From Petrosia ficiformis (lineage: Eukaryota > Porifera > Demospongiae > Haplosclerida > Petrosiidae): 64,000 nucleotides of DNA. The DNA is taken from contig OX345640.1 of NCBI GenBank assembly GCA_947044365.1, positions 6,994,001 through 7,058,000 on the forward strand, read 5' to 3'. How positions within the stretch are numbered: position 1 is the first letter of the stretch; every line of letters starts with the position of its first letter. Below the pieces are notes generated by a model that did not search any database, was not told the origin of the DNA, and worked only from the letters and a program-made list of their open reading frames with translations. Below are positions 1 to 9,890 of the stretch, piece by piece. A program made the translations under genes and the position numbers.

Positions 1-74
1 CCATGTGATAATAACAATTGAACTACTTCAGAATGACCACAGTATGATGCCAAGTTTAAAGGAGTACTCTTAAT
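1..74 (-). CDS. Ankyrin-repeat exon, cut by the window edge
   Basis: On the minus strand a CAG acceptor (complement of 75-77) is followed by an open phase-0 frame reading IKSTPLNLASYCGHSEVV then QLLLSHG. This is the ankyrin pattern (TPLxxAxxxGHxxVVxLLLxxG). The other ankyrin exons of gene A (15.3-25.4 kb) start in the same phase and are mostly 99 bp. It is either a distal 3' exon of gene A, now 14 kb away across the transposon block, or part of a neighbouring paralogue to the left. The exon continues beyond base 1. Confidence 0.6.
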   Translation of the reverse strand, partial: MKSTPLNLASYCGHSEVVQLLLSH

Positions 75-1256
75 CTGCAGGTATAACAAATATTAGAAAA
101 TTTGTAATATTCACAAATAATTGATATAATTATAAAAGATATTTATTTAATTATTAATAGTACATGTATATAATTATATACATTGTCGAACTTTATAGTA
201 ACATAATGAATTTTATTATCTTGTAATAATTGTATTAGTTGAATATCTAGCTGTTACTATAACCAATCCTTTCATATTCAATCAATACATAGTATATATG
301 TTCAACCTTGATGTGTACGTATTTGTTATTTTGAAAACATGAGTTAATTACTCAGTCATGACCAGATAAGCAGAGGGTTATTGTAATCAGGTTGTATGTA
401 AGTAAATGTGTTACTAAAATAGTCACAACAAAATCTACAAACACTAATACTATGTTTAAGATAACAACAAACTTGAAATAAAATAACATTTACAAATTAT
501 ACACAAAATATTCAAAGGCCAAATGAAACCACACTCACTATACAATAGAAACTACACTTTTAATTATAATAGTTGTGATAATTTATTGATTAATCAATAA
601 TAACTATAATTAGGATTCTGTATCATCATTGATTACTTTACATATGAGAGTATATCTATTATTAATTATACTTATGTATGTGTCAAATATGTGTTGTTAT
701 GTAGATGTGAATTATACTGTATCTATAGTCTTGTGTAGCCAAACCAAACCCTACAAGAAGGGTCTGGAATACTGATATTCATTTATTCATTCTGAGTACT
801 ACTAGAAGTTGATACGTAATAAGTATATATCTGTCAAGTAGTATCATATGAGCTTAAACTCTAAGTAGTTAGAGACTCACACCTATACTTGACTGATAAT
901 TATCAACAACCAAGTACTAAGAACATGTCAGAATTACAGACATTTACCATAGGGTTGGATCTGGCTACATGAGACTAGATATAACACATGAAATTAATAA
1001 TGAGATAATATTACTATTCTGTATAGTGAAGCAAATTAGTTACTACAATATTAATTCACTATTGTAATAGTTCTTTTGATTTATTAAACACTTCACCTGC
1101 TCACAGGACTAATAAATTGAGAATATATTCCAATGCAATTTACTCACACATAAGAGTTAATTTTGTTTTAATACTAAGCATAATAATTATTTGTAGTATA
1201 TGAGAACATTTTTTTTGTAATTACCAAATAAATGAGATAATATTAAAGTTACTTAC
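75..1256. other. AT-rich intronic or intergenic stretch, partly duplicated at 14.05-14.65 kb
   Basis: No coding exon is visible. The part at roughly 360-780 resembles 14,050-14,640 in the same order: a TTGTAATCAGGTTGT-like block, then ACAAACACTA, then a stretch with AATAACA/AAATTATA. The ankyrin intron appears to have been duplicated with its exons. Confidence 0.45.
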
Positions 1257-1406
1257 ACTTTTCTTTGCATTAACATTTGCTCTGTGTGATAGTAACAGTA
1301 CTGTTACTATCACACAGAGCTTCTTGAAATGGTCAAATAGTTACACTAGTGTAACTATTTGAGAATGACCATCTCGAGAAGCGTAGTGTAGTGGGGTCCA
1401 CTTATC
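1257..1406 (-). pseudogene. Ankyrin exon disrupted by a fold-back inversion
   Basis: The acceptor is CACAG at the complement of 1407-1411 and the donor AGT/GTAAGT at 1251-1256. The frame starts DKWTPLHYASRDGHSQIVTL and would end LLSHRANVNAKKS, a normal ankyrin repeat. Between these halves lie 48 extra bases (1300-1347) that introduce an in-frame TAA. Each end of the 48 bases is the centre of a perfect palindrome: 42 bp at 1279-1320 and 28 bp at 1334-1361. The insert is therefore an inverted copy of adjacent ankyrin coding sequence. Removing exactly these 48 bases leaves an open ankyrin frame. A real fold-back mutation and a cloning or assembly chimera are both possible. Confidence 0.6.
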
Positions 1407-1457
1407 CTGTGGGTATAACAAGTTAATTATACATAGCACACTACCATACATGTATTG

Positions 1458-2006
1458 ATTACCCTCGCCGCGTAGCGTAGGCGGAAGGGTACTGTAATCG
1501 TTTTGTCTGTGTGTCTGTGTGTGTGTGTGTGTGTTAGCAATTTTTCTTGAAAAATAAAAACATTGACATTTCAAAAGGGGTACTGATAGACTTCAAATTA
1601 TACAAGGAAAAAAAATAACGTTGGAATTCTTCTTAAACCTTTTGGTTCTAAAGTTATGACAATTTTTATAACTCACAGTTATTGTTTCACCACTTTAAGA
1701 TGAAACGAGGGCAATAACGAGAGAAAATATGGACACACGAAACACAAGTGGTCCTCTTGCATGGCTGTCGCTAGCCAAGAAACGCTTCAAACCCAAAACA
1801 ATCGATGTTATGGTTGCTACTACATCACCATTGATGCAAGATAGTAGAGAGCTACCTAGCTCTGGCTCCACCTACAGGTATGACGTACGTACGTACGTCC
1901 ATGCAGCGTCATGTACTAAACACGTGATCCAGGTGATTCAATACGTTTTCACACGTTGGAGGTAGACTTGAGAACGTCTTCGAAGGAAAACAGAGAATAA
2001 GATGTA

Positions 2007-2038
<32 letters not shown>
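1458..2038 (+). repeat. Interspersed repeat R, copy 1 (ends in a TA tract)
   Basis: The copy starts with a GC-rich hairpin (ACCCTCGCCGC ... GCGGAAGGGT), then a TGTG-rich tract, then long stretches shared with 10,102-10,710 and 13,112-13,790 (for example GACTTCAAATTATACAAGG, TCTAAAGTTATGACAA, CATCACCATTGATGCAAGA). It ends in a (TA)n tract at about 2008-2038, as the other two copies do. Short open frames inside (for example 1729-1965) are not conserved in frame between copies, so I do not call a gene. All three copies point the same way. Confidence 0.7.
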
Positions 2039-2041
<3 letters not shown>

Positions 2042-2196
2042 AATGATAATTTCTTTTATTGATATTTTTACTTTGTCTTTAAACAGTTTTAAATTCAGTA
2101 CTCTTGTATTTTATTTTGACGGCGTTGATAGCAGAGTTTGGAAGCCTGTATTTCTCCCTAAGTGTTTTGACAGTTTATATATAGCAGTCTCCTTCA

Positions 2197-5100
2197 GTGA
2201 TTGACAGGTTACATCTTTTAACTGTGAGTTACACCACTTGTATAAGTATGGTGTCTATAGAACAATGGAGAGCAGCAATTGGTGGTTTTAACCACTTGAA
2301 AATAATTACTGCCCCTTCTATTTCTTGCAAACATTTATCACTAGTTTTGTGCTGTTTGTATGCATGTATTTATGTGCAATTATTAGTACTGTTACTCTCT
2401 GGTGATGTTGAAACCAACCCAGGGCCTCCTTACAAGTTATGTCCACAATGCTCTACATCTGTAAATATTAAGAAAGCAATATGTGAATGTGGCTTTGTGT
2501 TCCGTAAAAGTAAAACAGGAGGACAAGTAGAAGGTAGAAGGCAGAGTGCTAGACTAGCAAGAAAAACCAAATTATCTTTAGAATCTCCGCAGGAAGCATC
2601 GTGTAGAAAAGAACAAAACAAGTTAGCAATGACTAGAAAACGGATTTTAGAATCTCCACAGGAAGCATCCTATAGAAGAGAACAAAACAAGTTAGCAATG
2701 ACTACAAAGCGGATTTTAGAATCTCCACAGGAAGCATCCTATAGAAAAGAACAAAACAAGTTAGCAATGACTACAAAGCGGATTTTAGAATATCCACAGG
2801 AAGCATCCTATAGAAAAAAACAAAACAAGTTAACAATGACTACAAAGCGGATTTTAGAATCTCCGCAGGATGCATTCTATAGAAGAGAACAGGATAAGTT
2901 AATGAAGAGTAGAAAACGGATTTTAGAATCTCCACAGGAAGCATCCTATAGAAAAAAACAAAACAAGTTAGCAATGACTACAAAGCGGATTTTAGAATCT
3001 CCACAGGATGCATTCTATAAAAGAGAACAGGATAAGTTAATGAAGAGTAGAAAACGGATTTTACAATCTCCACAGGAAGCATCATGTAGAAAAGAACAAA
3101 ATAAGTTAGCAATGACTACAAAGCGATCATTAGAAACTAAAGAAGACTCAAATAAGAGAAAAGCTAGTGATAAGTCAGCTATAAAAGCAAGAAGAGCTAG
3201 TAGTATTACCATTGATAATGCAATTACTGCCTTTCTTACAAAAGTAAAGATTGGACCTGAGTTTGTATGTACTAGTTGTCATCGTATGATGTATAAAAAA
3301 TGTGTTGTTCCTTTTAATAGAACTAAATATAAAAAACCTAGTTTTGATGTGTTAAATAATGTTTTTTGTGATGAGTTTAAACATGTTTGTTCTGATGGTA
3401 AACAGTGGGTATGTAAAACATGTGATAGCGCATTAACAAGAGGTAACATGCCATTACAGGCTAAAGCTAATGGATTACAGTTACAACCTATTCCCCCTGA
3501 GCTTTCTAGCCTTAATGCATTGGAGTTAAGACTAATTTCCCTAAGAATTCCGTTTATGAAAATGGTTGCTCTTCCCTCTGGTAAACAGTGTTGTATTCAT
3601 GGGCCAGCTGTTAATGTACCATCAAAACTTGATACTATTTGTACATTATTACCACGATTACCGTCACAGACTGAATTAATTCCATTAAAACTCAAAAGGA
3701 AATTGCAATATAAAGGTCATTATATGTATAACTATGTAAGACCAGATAAAGTAATGAATGCATTGACATGGTTGAAAGCTAACAATCCTTTATATGCTAA
3801 CATTAGTATTAATAATGATTGGATAAATGAATCATTGACTAATGACACTGAGTTATTCACTAGCCTTACACAACAACCTAATGAAATAGTTAAGACAGCA
3901 GGGCCTAATGAAATAGTTAATACAGAAGAGCTTAATGAATTAGTTAATACAGAAGAGCCTAATGAATTAGTTAATACAGAAAAACCTAACAAAACAGTTA
4001 ATACAGAAGAGCTTAATGAAATAGTTAATACAGGAGAGCCTAATGAAATTGTTAATACTGAAGAGCTTAATGAAATAGTTAATACAGAAGAGCCTAATGA
4101 AATAGTTAATACAGTAGAGCTTAATGAAATAGTTAATACAGAAGAGCCTGAACTGACCATGGAAGCTAGTACTAGTGATCAATTAGACATTATTACAAAT
4201 GCTCATAATATGTTTAATAGTATAGCTCAAAGAAATGGCTACAATATTCACAATGTAGCAGCTGATGGTAATTGCCTTTTTGCTGCAATTGCTTATCAAC
4301 TACCATCTATTGGAATACATAATATTGATATACATGCTCTTAGAAATAATGTAGTGAGTCATTTAGATAAAAATCCATATGTTAATGATGTACACTATTG
4401 TAATTTCCTCTCAGCACCTGTATCAACTAGTAATTCATATAATGCTGATACAGAAGCACCTACTGCTGAAGATGAATATATATCTAATATTAGTGACCCT
4501 AACATTCAAGCACAATTACGATGGCAAAAGTATTTACAAAGATTAAGTGAAGGTGCATGGGGAGACAATATAGCTGTTCAGGGTATTTGTGAAATGTTAA
4601 ACATTACTATAAACATTTTAAGTACTTTGAACCCAAACATGGTAGTAAATACTCCTAACACTGGTGCTAGTCAGGGCAATGTATATATAGCATTGATAGA
4701 GCAATATCATTATGTAGGACTAGATAAAATTGAAGTCCCTAGTAATGTTTGTGAATCAGAGAGCACTGATGACTCTCTTAATGATGTTATGATAGAAGAG
4801 GGTGATGAGCATACTAGACAAATTACTGGTGGCCCACAAGAGAGTATGCTTTCTGTTGAAAACCCTGAGGCTGATGATCAGATTTATTCTGTAGCACCAG
4901 CTGAAGGACAAAAGCCAATATACATAATGACTGATAGTAATTTTGAAGAGATGTGTAACCCTGATAAACTCTGTTTTGGCAGTGGTGGGTTTACTGCAGA
5001 AAGACCTAGAAAGTTAACTTACAGAAAATATTTTAATCAGCGTATATTAGATGTTGATGGTAGATTTGCTAAAGACTTAGACTACCTTTTTGTAGCTCAG

Positions 5101-8100
5101 TATATAGTCGAAGCTAAGCAAATCATAGATGATGCAAACAATTTTATATGGAGACAAAAACCATGTAGACAATATGGAGGCCAGCCTGTTACTGCTAGTC
5201 AGGTAAAAAACCAAGCCTTTATGAGTGATTATGTGCGCAATGATAAAGCTTATCGGTTTATGAAAAATGTTAGAGGCTCTCCAGCATATTACCAGCGTAC
5301 ATTTTATGACCTGCTAGCTATGATTCGTCAGCTAGGTACACCTACGTGGTTTTTGACATTATCACCAGCTGATATGAAGTGGCCCGACATGATACAAATC
5401 ATTGCTAAACAGTATGGTGTTATTTACACTGATGATGAAGTTGCTTCTTTGTCCTTTGAAGAAAAATCTAATTGGCTCAGACGTAATCCTGTTACTGCAG
5501 CTAGACATTTTCAAAATAGACTAAATATATTTTTTCAAGAGTTTTTAAAATCCACTGCAAAACCTTTAGGGGAAATAGTTGATTATGCTATTAGAATTGA
5601 ATTCCAAGCGAGAGGGTCACCACATGCACATACAGTAATATGGGTTAAAGATGCCCCTAAGTTTGGTGTAAATGAAGATAGTGAAGTGTGTAATTTCATT
5701 GACAAGTATATAGCATGTTGTATACCAGAGGAGGAAGGGGTATTAAAAGAGCTTGTGTTGCAACGTCAGCAGCATAAACACTCCACCTATTGTAGGAAGG
5801 GTAAAACATGTCGTTTTCACTTTCCTCGACCTCCTAGTCCAAAAACATTAATAGCCAAACCAGACCCAAACTCAGACACGTTAGTAAATGCGCAAAGTGT
5901 ACTAACCAAAGTGCGTGGCAAAATAATAAATGATACAGTTGATGTGAGTTTAAATCAGCTACTGATTGACACTGGAATTGAACATGATAAATATTTGCAA
6001 GCTCTAAGCATTTCAAATGTAGGTAATGTAGTAGTGCTAAAGCGTGAACCTAATGAATGTAAAATAAATAACTATAATGGTCCTGTATTACAAGCATGGC
6101 AAGCCAACATGGACTTACAGTATGTTTTAAATGCTTATGCATGTGTTATGTATGTAGCAGCATACATGATGAAGACAGAGAGACAAATAGGTGAATTACT
6201 AAAAAGAGTAGCTAGTGAGGTTAGAAGTGAAGAATTAATTACTCAGCTCAGAAAAGTAGGTGCAGCTTTCTTAAATCATAGAGAAGTCAGTGCCCAAGAG
6301 GCAGTATATCGTATGCTCTCTATACCAATGAAGCAATTAAGTAGATCAGTTGTATTTGTTAATACTAATCCCAAGCATGAACGGATTGCTGTACTTAAAA
6401 ACACTGCAGCAATTGAGCAACTTGAGGATGATGATGATGATGTGTTTCAAAAAAGCTTGATAGATAGATACCAGCATAGACCACATGATCTAGACTCAAT
6501 GTGTCTTGCTGACTTTGCTGCTAACTATGTCACCAGTTATAAACCGAAAGATCAAAGTGACGTATTACCTCCCTCAGAATCTGAAACAACATCATTAAAA
6601 ATTACACTAACTGATGGTTTTGGCAAAATGAATAAGCGGAAGAGAGAAGCAGTCATTAGATTTAGAAAGTACAATAAAGATACTGACTCAACTAACTATT
6701 GCCGTAGTAAATTAATGCTATATTATCCATGGCGTGATGAAAATAGAGACCTTATCAGTACATTTGCAACTTACGAAGAACATTACAATAATGTCCAGAC
6801 ACTTGTATTGGGTAACGAGACAAAGTACAATTTGACTTCAGATGAATTTGTACAGTATGATGAAGAAGGTCCACCAGAACATCTGTGGGCTGATATTGCC
6901 CCTTCCACAGAAGAGAATAGGACACAGGTTCTTCAGGAAGAAGAAGAGCAATTGACACATGTTGCTCAAGAGGACATTGATGATAATAGTTCTCTGATAA
7001 CTCAAACATCAGGTATTCATGCTAGATTTGAGAGTGCTGCTAACAAACAAGAACTACCAGCTGAAGAGTACAGAAAATTATTACGTGAGCTAAATCAAAA
7101 ACAAAAAGAAATTGTCATGTTTCACCGTAACTGGTGCAAAAGAGCAGTAATAGCTTTGAAGACAGGCAAGCCAGTTAAACCATACAGAGTGTTTCTGAGT
7201 GGTCCTGGTGGTGTTGGAAAGTCTCATGTTATCAGGTTAATACAGTCCGACACCATCAAACTGTTAAAATTATCTGGTATGTTTGAACCAGGTGATGTTG
7301 TAGTGTTGCTAACAGCTCCCACTGGTGTAGCTGCTTTTAACATTAGTGGTATGACATTGCATTCAGCATTACTGCTTGGTCGTACAAAATTTGTTGGATT
7401 TCAACCATTAAGCAACGAAAGGCTCAACACGTTGAGATACAAATTGTCTAAACTTATGTTAATAATTATTGATGAAGTTAGTATGGTTGGATCTAATACT
7501 TTGCTTGAAATTAACAAACGTTTACAGCAGATCAAAGGTGTAATGCCTGATGTTACATTTGGAGGTGTTAGTGTACTAGCTGTAGGTGATCTATATCAAC
7601 TTCCACCCATTGCTCAACCAGCTCTTTTTGATATGATGAATGATTGCTATGCTCGTTTATATGGGTCTGGGTCATTATGGGTAGATGAATTTAAAATGAT
7701 TGAATTAGATGAAGTTATGCGTCAGAGAGGAGACACTCAGTTCATTGAGTTGCTGTGTAGAATGCGTACAGCACAATATACATCAGAGGATTTTGATGTA
7801 CTTAAAACTCGTATTGTAAAACCCGACTCTCCAAACTACCCTAACGAAGCTCTTCATGTTTATAGACTCAATAAAGATGTTGATTACAGAAATGACCTCA
7901 TGTTAAACAGGCTAGCTTCAAAGGATGATCAGTACTTTATTGAAGCTTCTGATTCGATTGCAGGTCAAACTAGACATATTGATCTATCACGTCTGTCAAG
8001 CAAAAGATCAGACACAGGAGGACTACATGCTGTCCTCAAAATTGCTATAGGTGCACGTGTAATGCTTACAACTAATGTTAATGTATCTGATGGTTTAGTT

Positions 8101-9243
8101 AATGGTGCTAGAGGTGTAGTTGTTGACATAGTATATAATGATAATAATAAAGTAACAAATATACTTGTTGTTTTTGACAATTCCAATATTGGAATTGATG
8201 CTATACATAGTAGCCCATTTCGCTCCTCATTTCCAAGGGCTGTACCCTTAATTAAATGTGAAGTACAATTTCCTGCTATGGGTAAACGAGGTGCTGAAGT
8301 TACCCGTTTACAATTCCCTCTAACATTATCTTGGGCTACTACAATACACAAAGTTCAAGGCCTAACCCTAGATGAGATAGTAGTTGATATGCAAGGACGC
8401 TTCAGTCCAGGTCAAGCATATGTTGCATGTAGTAGAGTGAAATCCTTAGAAGGTTTATTTATTCTCAATTACAATCCTACAGCCATAAAGCAAAGTGACA
8501 AAGTTACAAATAAGATGGTTAGACTAAGCAACCACTTATTAAAACCTGTTCCACACCCAAACTTTAGAAACTTTATGAATGAAACTACTGTTACTATTGC
8601 ACTTTTAAATGTTAGATCAATATCAGCAAAGATATCAGATATTTTAATAGACACCAATATTCAAGCAGCTGATATCATATGCTTTTGCGAAACATGGTTA
8701 TTACCATCAGAAGCATCACCGTGTATTAAACAAGACCATGTCATTTTAAGATGTGATAGGGCAAATGATGGTGTTAGGGGAGGAGGTGTGATGATTAGCA
8801 TGCCACAAACAATGAAGGTATATAGTTCAATGAAAATTATATCCAATGGAATAGAATCAATTCTTGTGACATTAACACTATACTGTAATATTACTGTGTT
8901 GTTATCATTGATATATAGACCACCTAATGTACCTTTAAATAACTTGATTGATTTTCTATCAAATATGATTAGCCAAACGTGCCAGTGTAATTTACCTATT
9001 ATCATTTTGGGTGATTTTAATGAAGATCTAGTAGACAAACCCAACTCACCCCTGTTGATTTTAATGGAAAATAATGGGTTTGTCCAACTTGTTAGTTACA
9101 GAACAACAGACAGAGGTACTGTAATAGATCATATATACATCAAAAATTTACCCTATATGTATACATGCACTGAAATAGTATTTGATGTTTCTGATACCTA
9201 TTATAGTGATCATGATACAATATATTGTACTTTTAAATTTTAG
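2197..9243 (+). CDS. Helentron Rep-helicase polyprotein with 2A peptide, OTU protease and endonuclease
   Basis: The protein has 2348 aa without introns. In order: a hydrophobic N-terminus ending in a 2A motif (residues 70-77); a zinc-ribbon-like CPQC...CECG (82-98); eight 23-aa repeats (128-312); a Cys-rich N-terminal Helitron region with CTSC and CKTC (358-410); a 9-aa NEIVNTEEP-type repeat tract (about 569-650); an OTU cysteine protease (DGNCLFAAIAY at 690, GAWGD at 786, YHYVGL at 837); the Rep HUH motif GSPHAHTVIW (HAH 1143-1145) with the catalytic tyrosine pair in YVAAYMMK (Y1319, Y1323); and a PIF1-type helicase (Walker A GPGGVGKS 1669-1676, Walker B IIIDEVSMVG, GDLYQLPP, TTIHKVQG, YVACSR). 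From about 2129 to the end is an exonuclease-endonuclease-phosphatase domain (LNVRSI, FCETWL, GDFNEDL, SDHD). Rep nicks and joins DNA; the helicase unwinds it. The true start may be Met18 (position 2248), where an IEQWRAAIG block begins. Confidence 0.92.
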   Translation: MIDRLHLLTVSYTTCISMVSIEQWRAAIGGFNHLKIITAPSISCKHLSLVLCCLYACIYVQLLVLLLSGDVETNPGPPYKLCPQCSTSVNIKKAICECGFVFRKSKTGGQVEGRRQSARLARKTKLSLESPQEASCRKEQNKLAMTRKRILESPQEASYRREQNKLAMTTKRILESPQEASYRKEQNKLAMTTKRILEYPQEASYRKKQNKLTMTTKRILESPQDAFYRREQDKLMKSRKRILESPQEASYRKKQNKLAMTTKRILESPQDAFYKREQDKLMKSRKRILQSPQEASCRKEQNKLAMTTKRSLETKEDSNKRKASDKSAIKARRASSITIDNAITAFLTKVKIGPEFVCTSCHRMMYKKCVVPFNRTKYKKPSFDVLNNVFCDEFKHVCSDGKQWVCKTCDSALTRGNMPLQAKANGLQLQPIPPELSSLNALELRLISLRIPFMKMVALPSGKQCCIHGPAVNVPSKLDTICTLLPRLPSQTELIPLKLKRKLQYKGHYMYNYVRPDKVMNALTWLKANNPLYANISINNDWINESLTNDTELFTSLTQQPNEIVKTAGPNEIVNTEELNELVNTEEPNELVNTEKPNKTVNTEELNEIVNTGEPNEIVNTEELNEIVNTEEPNEIVNTVELNEIVNTEEPELTMEASTSDQLDIITNAHNMFNSIAQRNGYNIHNVAADGNCLFAAIAYQLPSIGIHNIDIHALRNNVVSHLDKNPYVNDVHYCNFLSAPVSTSNSYNADTEAPTAEDEYISNISDPNIQAQLRWQKYLQRLSEGAWGDNIAVQGICEMLNITINILSTLNPNMVVNTPNTGASQGNVYIALIEQYHYVGLDKIEVPSNVCESESTDDSLNDVMIEEGDEHTRQITGGPQESMLSVENPEADDQIYSVAPAEGQKPIYIMTDSNFEEMCNPDKLCFGSGGFTAERPRKLTYRKYFNQRILDVDGRFAKDLDYLFVAQYIVEAKQIIDDANNFIWRQKPCRQYGGQPVTASQVKNQAFMSDYVRNDKAYRFMKNVRGSPAYYQRTFYDLLAMIRQLGTPTWFLTLSPADMKWPDMIQIIAKQYGVIYTDDEVASLSFEEKSNWLRRNPVTAARHFQNRLNIFFQEFLKSTAKPLGEIVDYAIRIEFQARGSPHAHTVIWVKDAPKFGVNEDSEVCNFIDKYIACCIPEEEGVLKELVLQRQQHKHSTYCRKGKTCRFHFPRPPSPKTLIAKPDPNSDTLVNAQSVLTKVRGKIINDTVDVSLNQLLIDTGIEHDKYLQALSISNVGNVVVLKREPNECKINNYNGPVLQAWQANMDLQYVLNAYACVMYVAAYMMKTERQIGELLKRVASEVRSEELITQLRKVGAAFLNHREVSAQEAVYRMLSIPMKQLSRSVVFVNTNPKHERIAVLKNTAAIEQLEDDDDDVFQKSLIDRYQHRPHDLDSMCLADFAANYVTSYKPKDQSDVLPPSESETTSLKITLTDGFGKMNKRKREAVIRFRKYNKDTDSTNYCRSKLMLYYPWRDENRDLISTFATYEEHYNNVQTLVLGNETKYNLTSDEFVQYDEEGPPEHLWADIAPSTEENRTQVLQEEEEQLTHVAQEDIDDNSSLITQTSGIHARFESAANKQELPAEEYRKLLRELNQKQKEIVMFHRNWCKRAVIALKTGKPVKPYRVFLSGPGGVGKSHVIRLIQSDTIKLLKLSGMFEPGDVVVLLTAPTGVAAFNISGMTLHSALLLGRTKFVGFQPLSNERLNTLRYKLSKLMLIIIDEVSMVGSNTLLEINKRLQQIKGVMPDVTFGGVSVLAVGDLYQLPPIAQPALFDMMNDCYARLYGSGSLWVDEFKMIELDEVMRQRGDTQFIELLCRMRTAQYTSEDFDVLKTRIVKPDSPNYPNEALHVYRLNKDVDYRNDLMLNRLASKDDQYFIEASDSIAGQTRHIDLSRLSSKRSDTGGLHAVLKIAIGARVMLTTNVNVSDGLVNGARGVVVDIVYNDNNKVTNILVVFDNSNIGIDAIHSSPFRSSFPRAVPLIKCEVQFPAMGKRGAEVTRLQFPLTLSWATTIHKVQGLTLDEIVVDMQGRFSPGQAYVACSRVKSLEGLFILNYNPTAIKQSDKVTNKMVRLSNHLLKPVPHPNFRNFMNETTVTIALLNVRSISAKISDILIDTNIQAADIICFCETWLLPSEASPCIKQDHVILRCDRANDGVRGGGVMISMPQTMKVYSSMKIISNGIESILVTLTLYCNITVLLSLIYRPPNVPLNNLIDFLSNMISQTCQCNLPIIILGDFNEDLVDKPNSPLLILMENNGFVQLVSYRTTDRGTVIDHIYIKNLPYMYTCTEIVFDVSDTYYSDHDTIYCTFKF
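2404..2427 (+). other. 2A ribosome-skipping peptide site (DVETNPGP)
   Basis: Residues 70-77 of the Helentron ORF read DVETNPGP, matching the 2A consensus D(V/I)ExNPG/P, preceded by the typical hydrophobic run LLVLLLSG. In known 2A elements the ribosome fails to form the Gly-Pro bond, here between G76 and P77 (codons GGG and CCT at 2422-2427). This would release a 76-aa leader and start a second product with proline. The leader is hydrophobic enough to act as a signal sequence, as reported for some 2A-headed animal proteins. Activity here is inferred. Confidence 0.85.
2578..3132 (+). repeat. Eight coding 69-bp repeats in the Helentron ORF
   Basis: A 23-aa unit of the form LESPQEASYRKEQNKLAMTT + KRI is repeated eight times in frame (residues about 128-312). 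Units 5 and 7 share variant residues (DAFY, DKLMKS), so the tract grew by duplication of unit pairs. It is highly basic and polar, probably a helical linker. Confidence 0.85.
3895..4150 (+). repeat. Short coding repeats (NEIVNTEEP type) in the Helentron ORF
   Basis: A 9-aa acidic unit alternating PNEIVNTEE and LNEIVNTEE is repeated about nine times (residues about 569-650), just before the OTU domain. The 27-bp periodicity is visible directly in the DNA. It probably forms an unstructured linker. Confidence 0.8.
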
Positions 9244-9388
9244 ATTGATTTATCACCTCCTATAATTGTAAATCATATATGTAAACATATTTGGAAACTT
9301 TTGAAAAATTTAAAAGTAAAGCTTATGATATTTGATATACTGTGATGATTAGAAAACAATTGAATATGTGAACACAGTTGAAAAAAAA

Positions 9389-9417
9389 AAGCTTCTGATA
9401 TAATATATCAGAAGCTT
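9389..9417 (+). terminator. Perfect hairpin downstream of the Helentron ORF
   Basis: A 13-bp stem (AAGCTTCTGATAT and its exact complement) encloses a 3-base loop, 146 bp after the stop codon and beside the minisatellite. Rolling-circle transposons of the Helitron class use a 3' hairpin as a termination signal. The stem here is AT-rich, so the role is inferred from position. Confidence 0.45.
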
Positions 9418-9424
9418 GATTATG

Positions 9425-9890
9425 AGATCATTTGAAATATGTGAACACAGTTCCAAAAAAAAGAAGCACTGTGATGAATATGAAATATGTGAACACAGTT
9501 GAAAAAAAGAAGCACTGTGATGAATATGAAATATGTGAACACAGTTGAAAACAAAAATGAAGCACTGTGATGATTATGAAATATGTGAACACAGTTGGAA
9601 AAAAAAAAAGCACTGTGATGAATATGAAATATGTGAACACAGTTGAAAAAACAATGAAGCACTGTGATGAATATGAAATATGTGAACACAGTTGAAAAAA
9701 CAATGAAGCACTGTGATGATTATGAAATATGTGAACACAGTTGAAAAAAAGAAGCACTGTGATGAATATGAACACAGTTGAAAAAAAATAAACACTGTGA
9801 TGATTATGAAATATGTGAACACAGTTGAAAAAAAAATGAAGCACTGTGATGAATATGAAATATGTGAACACAGTTGAAAAAAAAAGAAGC
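9425..9890. repeat. Minisatellite at the Helentron 3' end
   Basis: About ten units of 46-50 bp built on ATATGTGAACACAGTTG, an A-tract, GAAGCACTGTGATGA. Units differ mainly in A-tract length. CACAGT and ACTGTG halves make each unit partly self-complementary. The long minus-strand frames (HIFHIHHS-like) are artefacts of the repeat. Confidence 0.85.

Noticed and set aside
1729..1965. 78-aa plus-strand frame starting MDTRNTSGPLAWLSLAKK
   Set aside because: It lies in repeat R; the other two copies do not keep the frame.
3732..4182. Minus-strand frames of Leu/Ser/Ile/Thr repeats
   Set aside because: Antisense of the NEIVNTEEP repeat in the Helentron ORF.
9420..9871. Several minus-strand frames rich in HIFHIHHS
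   Set aside because: They are translations of the Helentron minisatellite in three frames.
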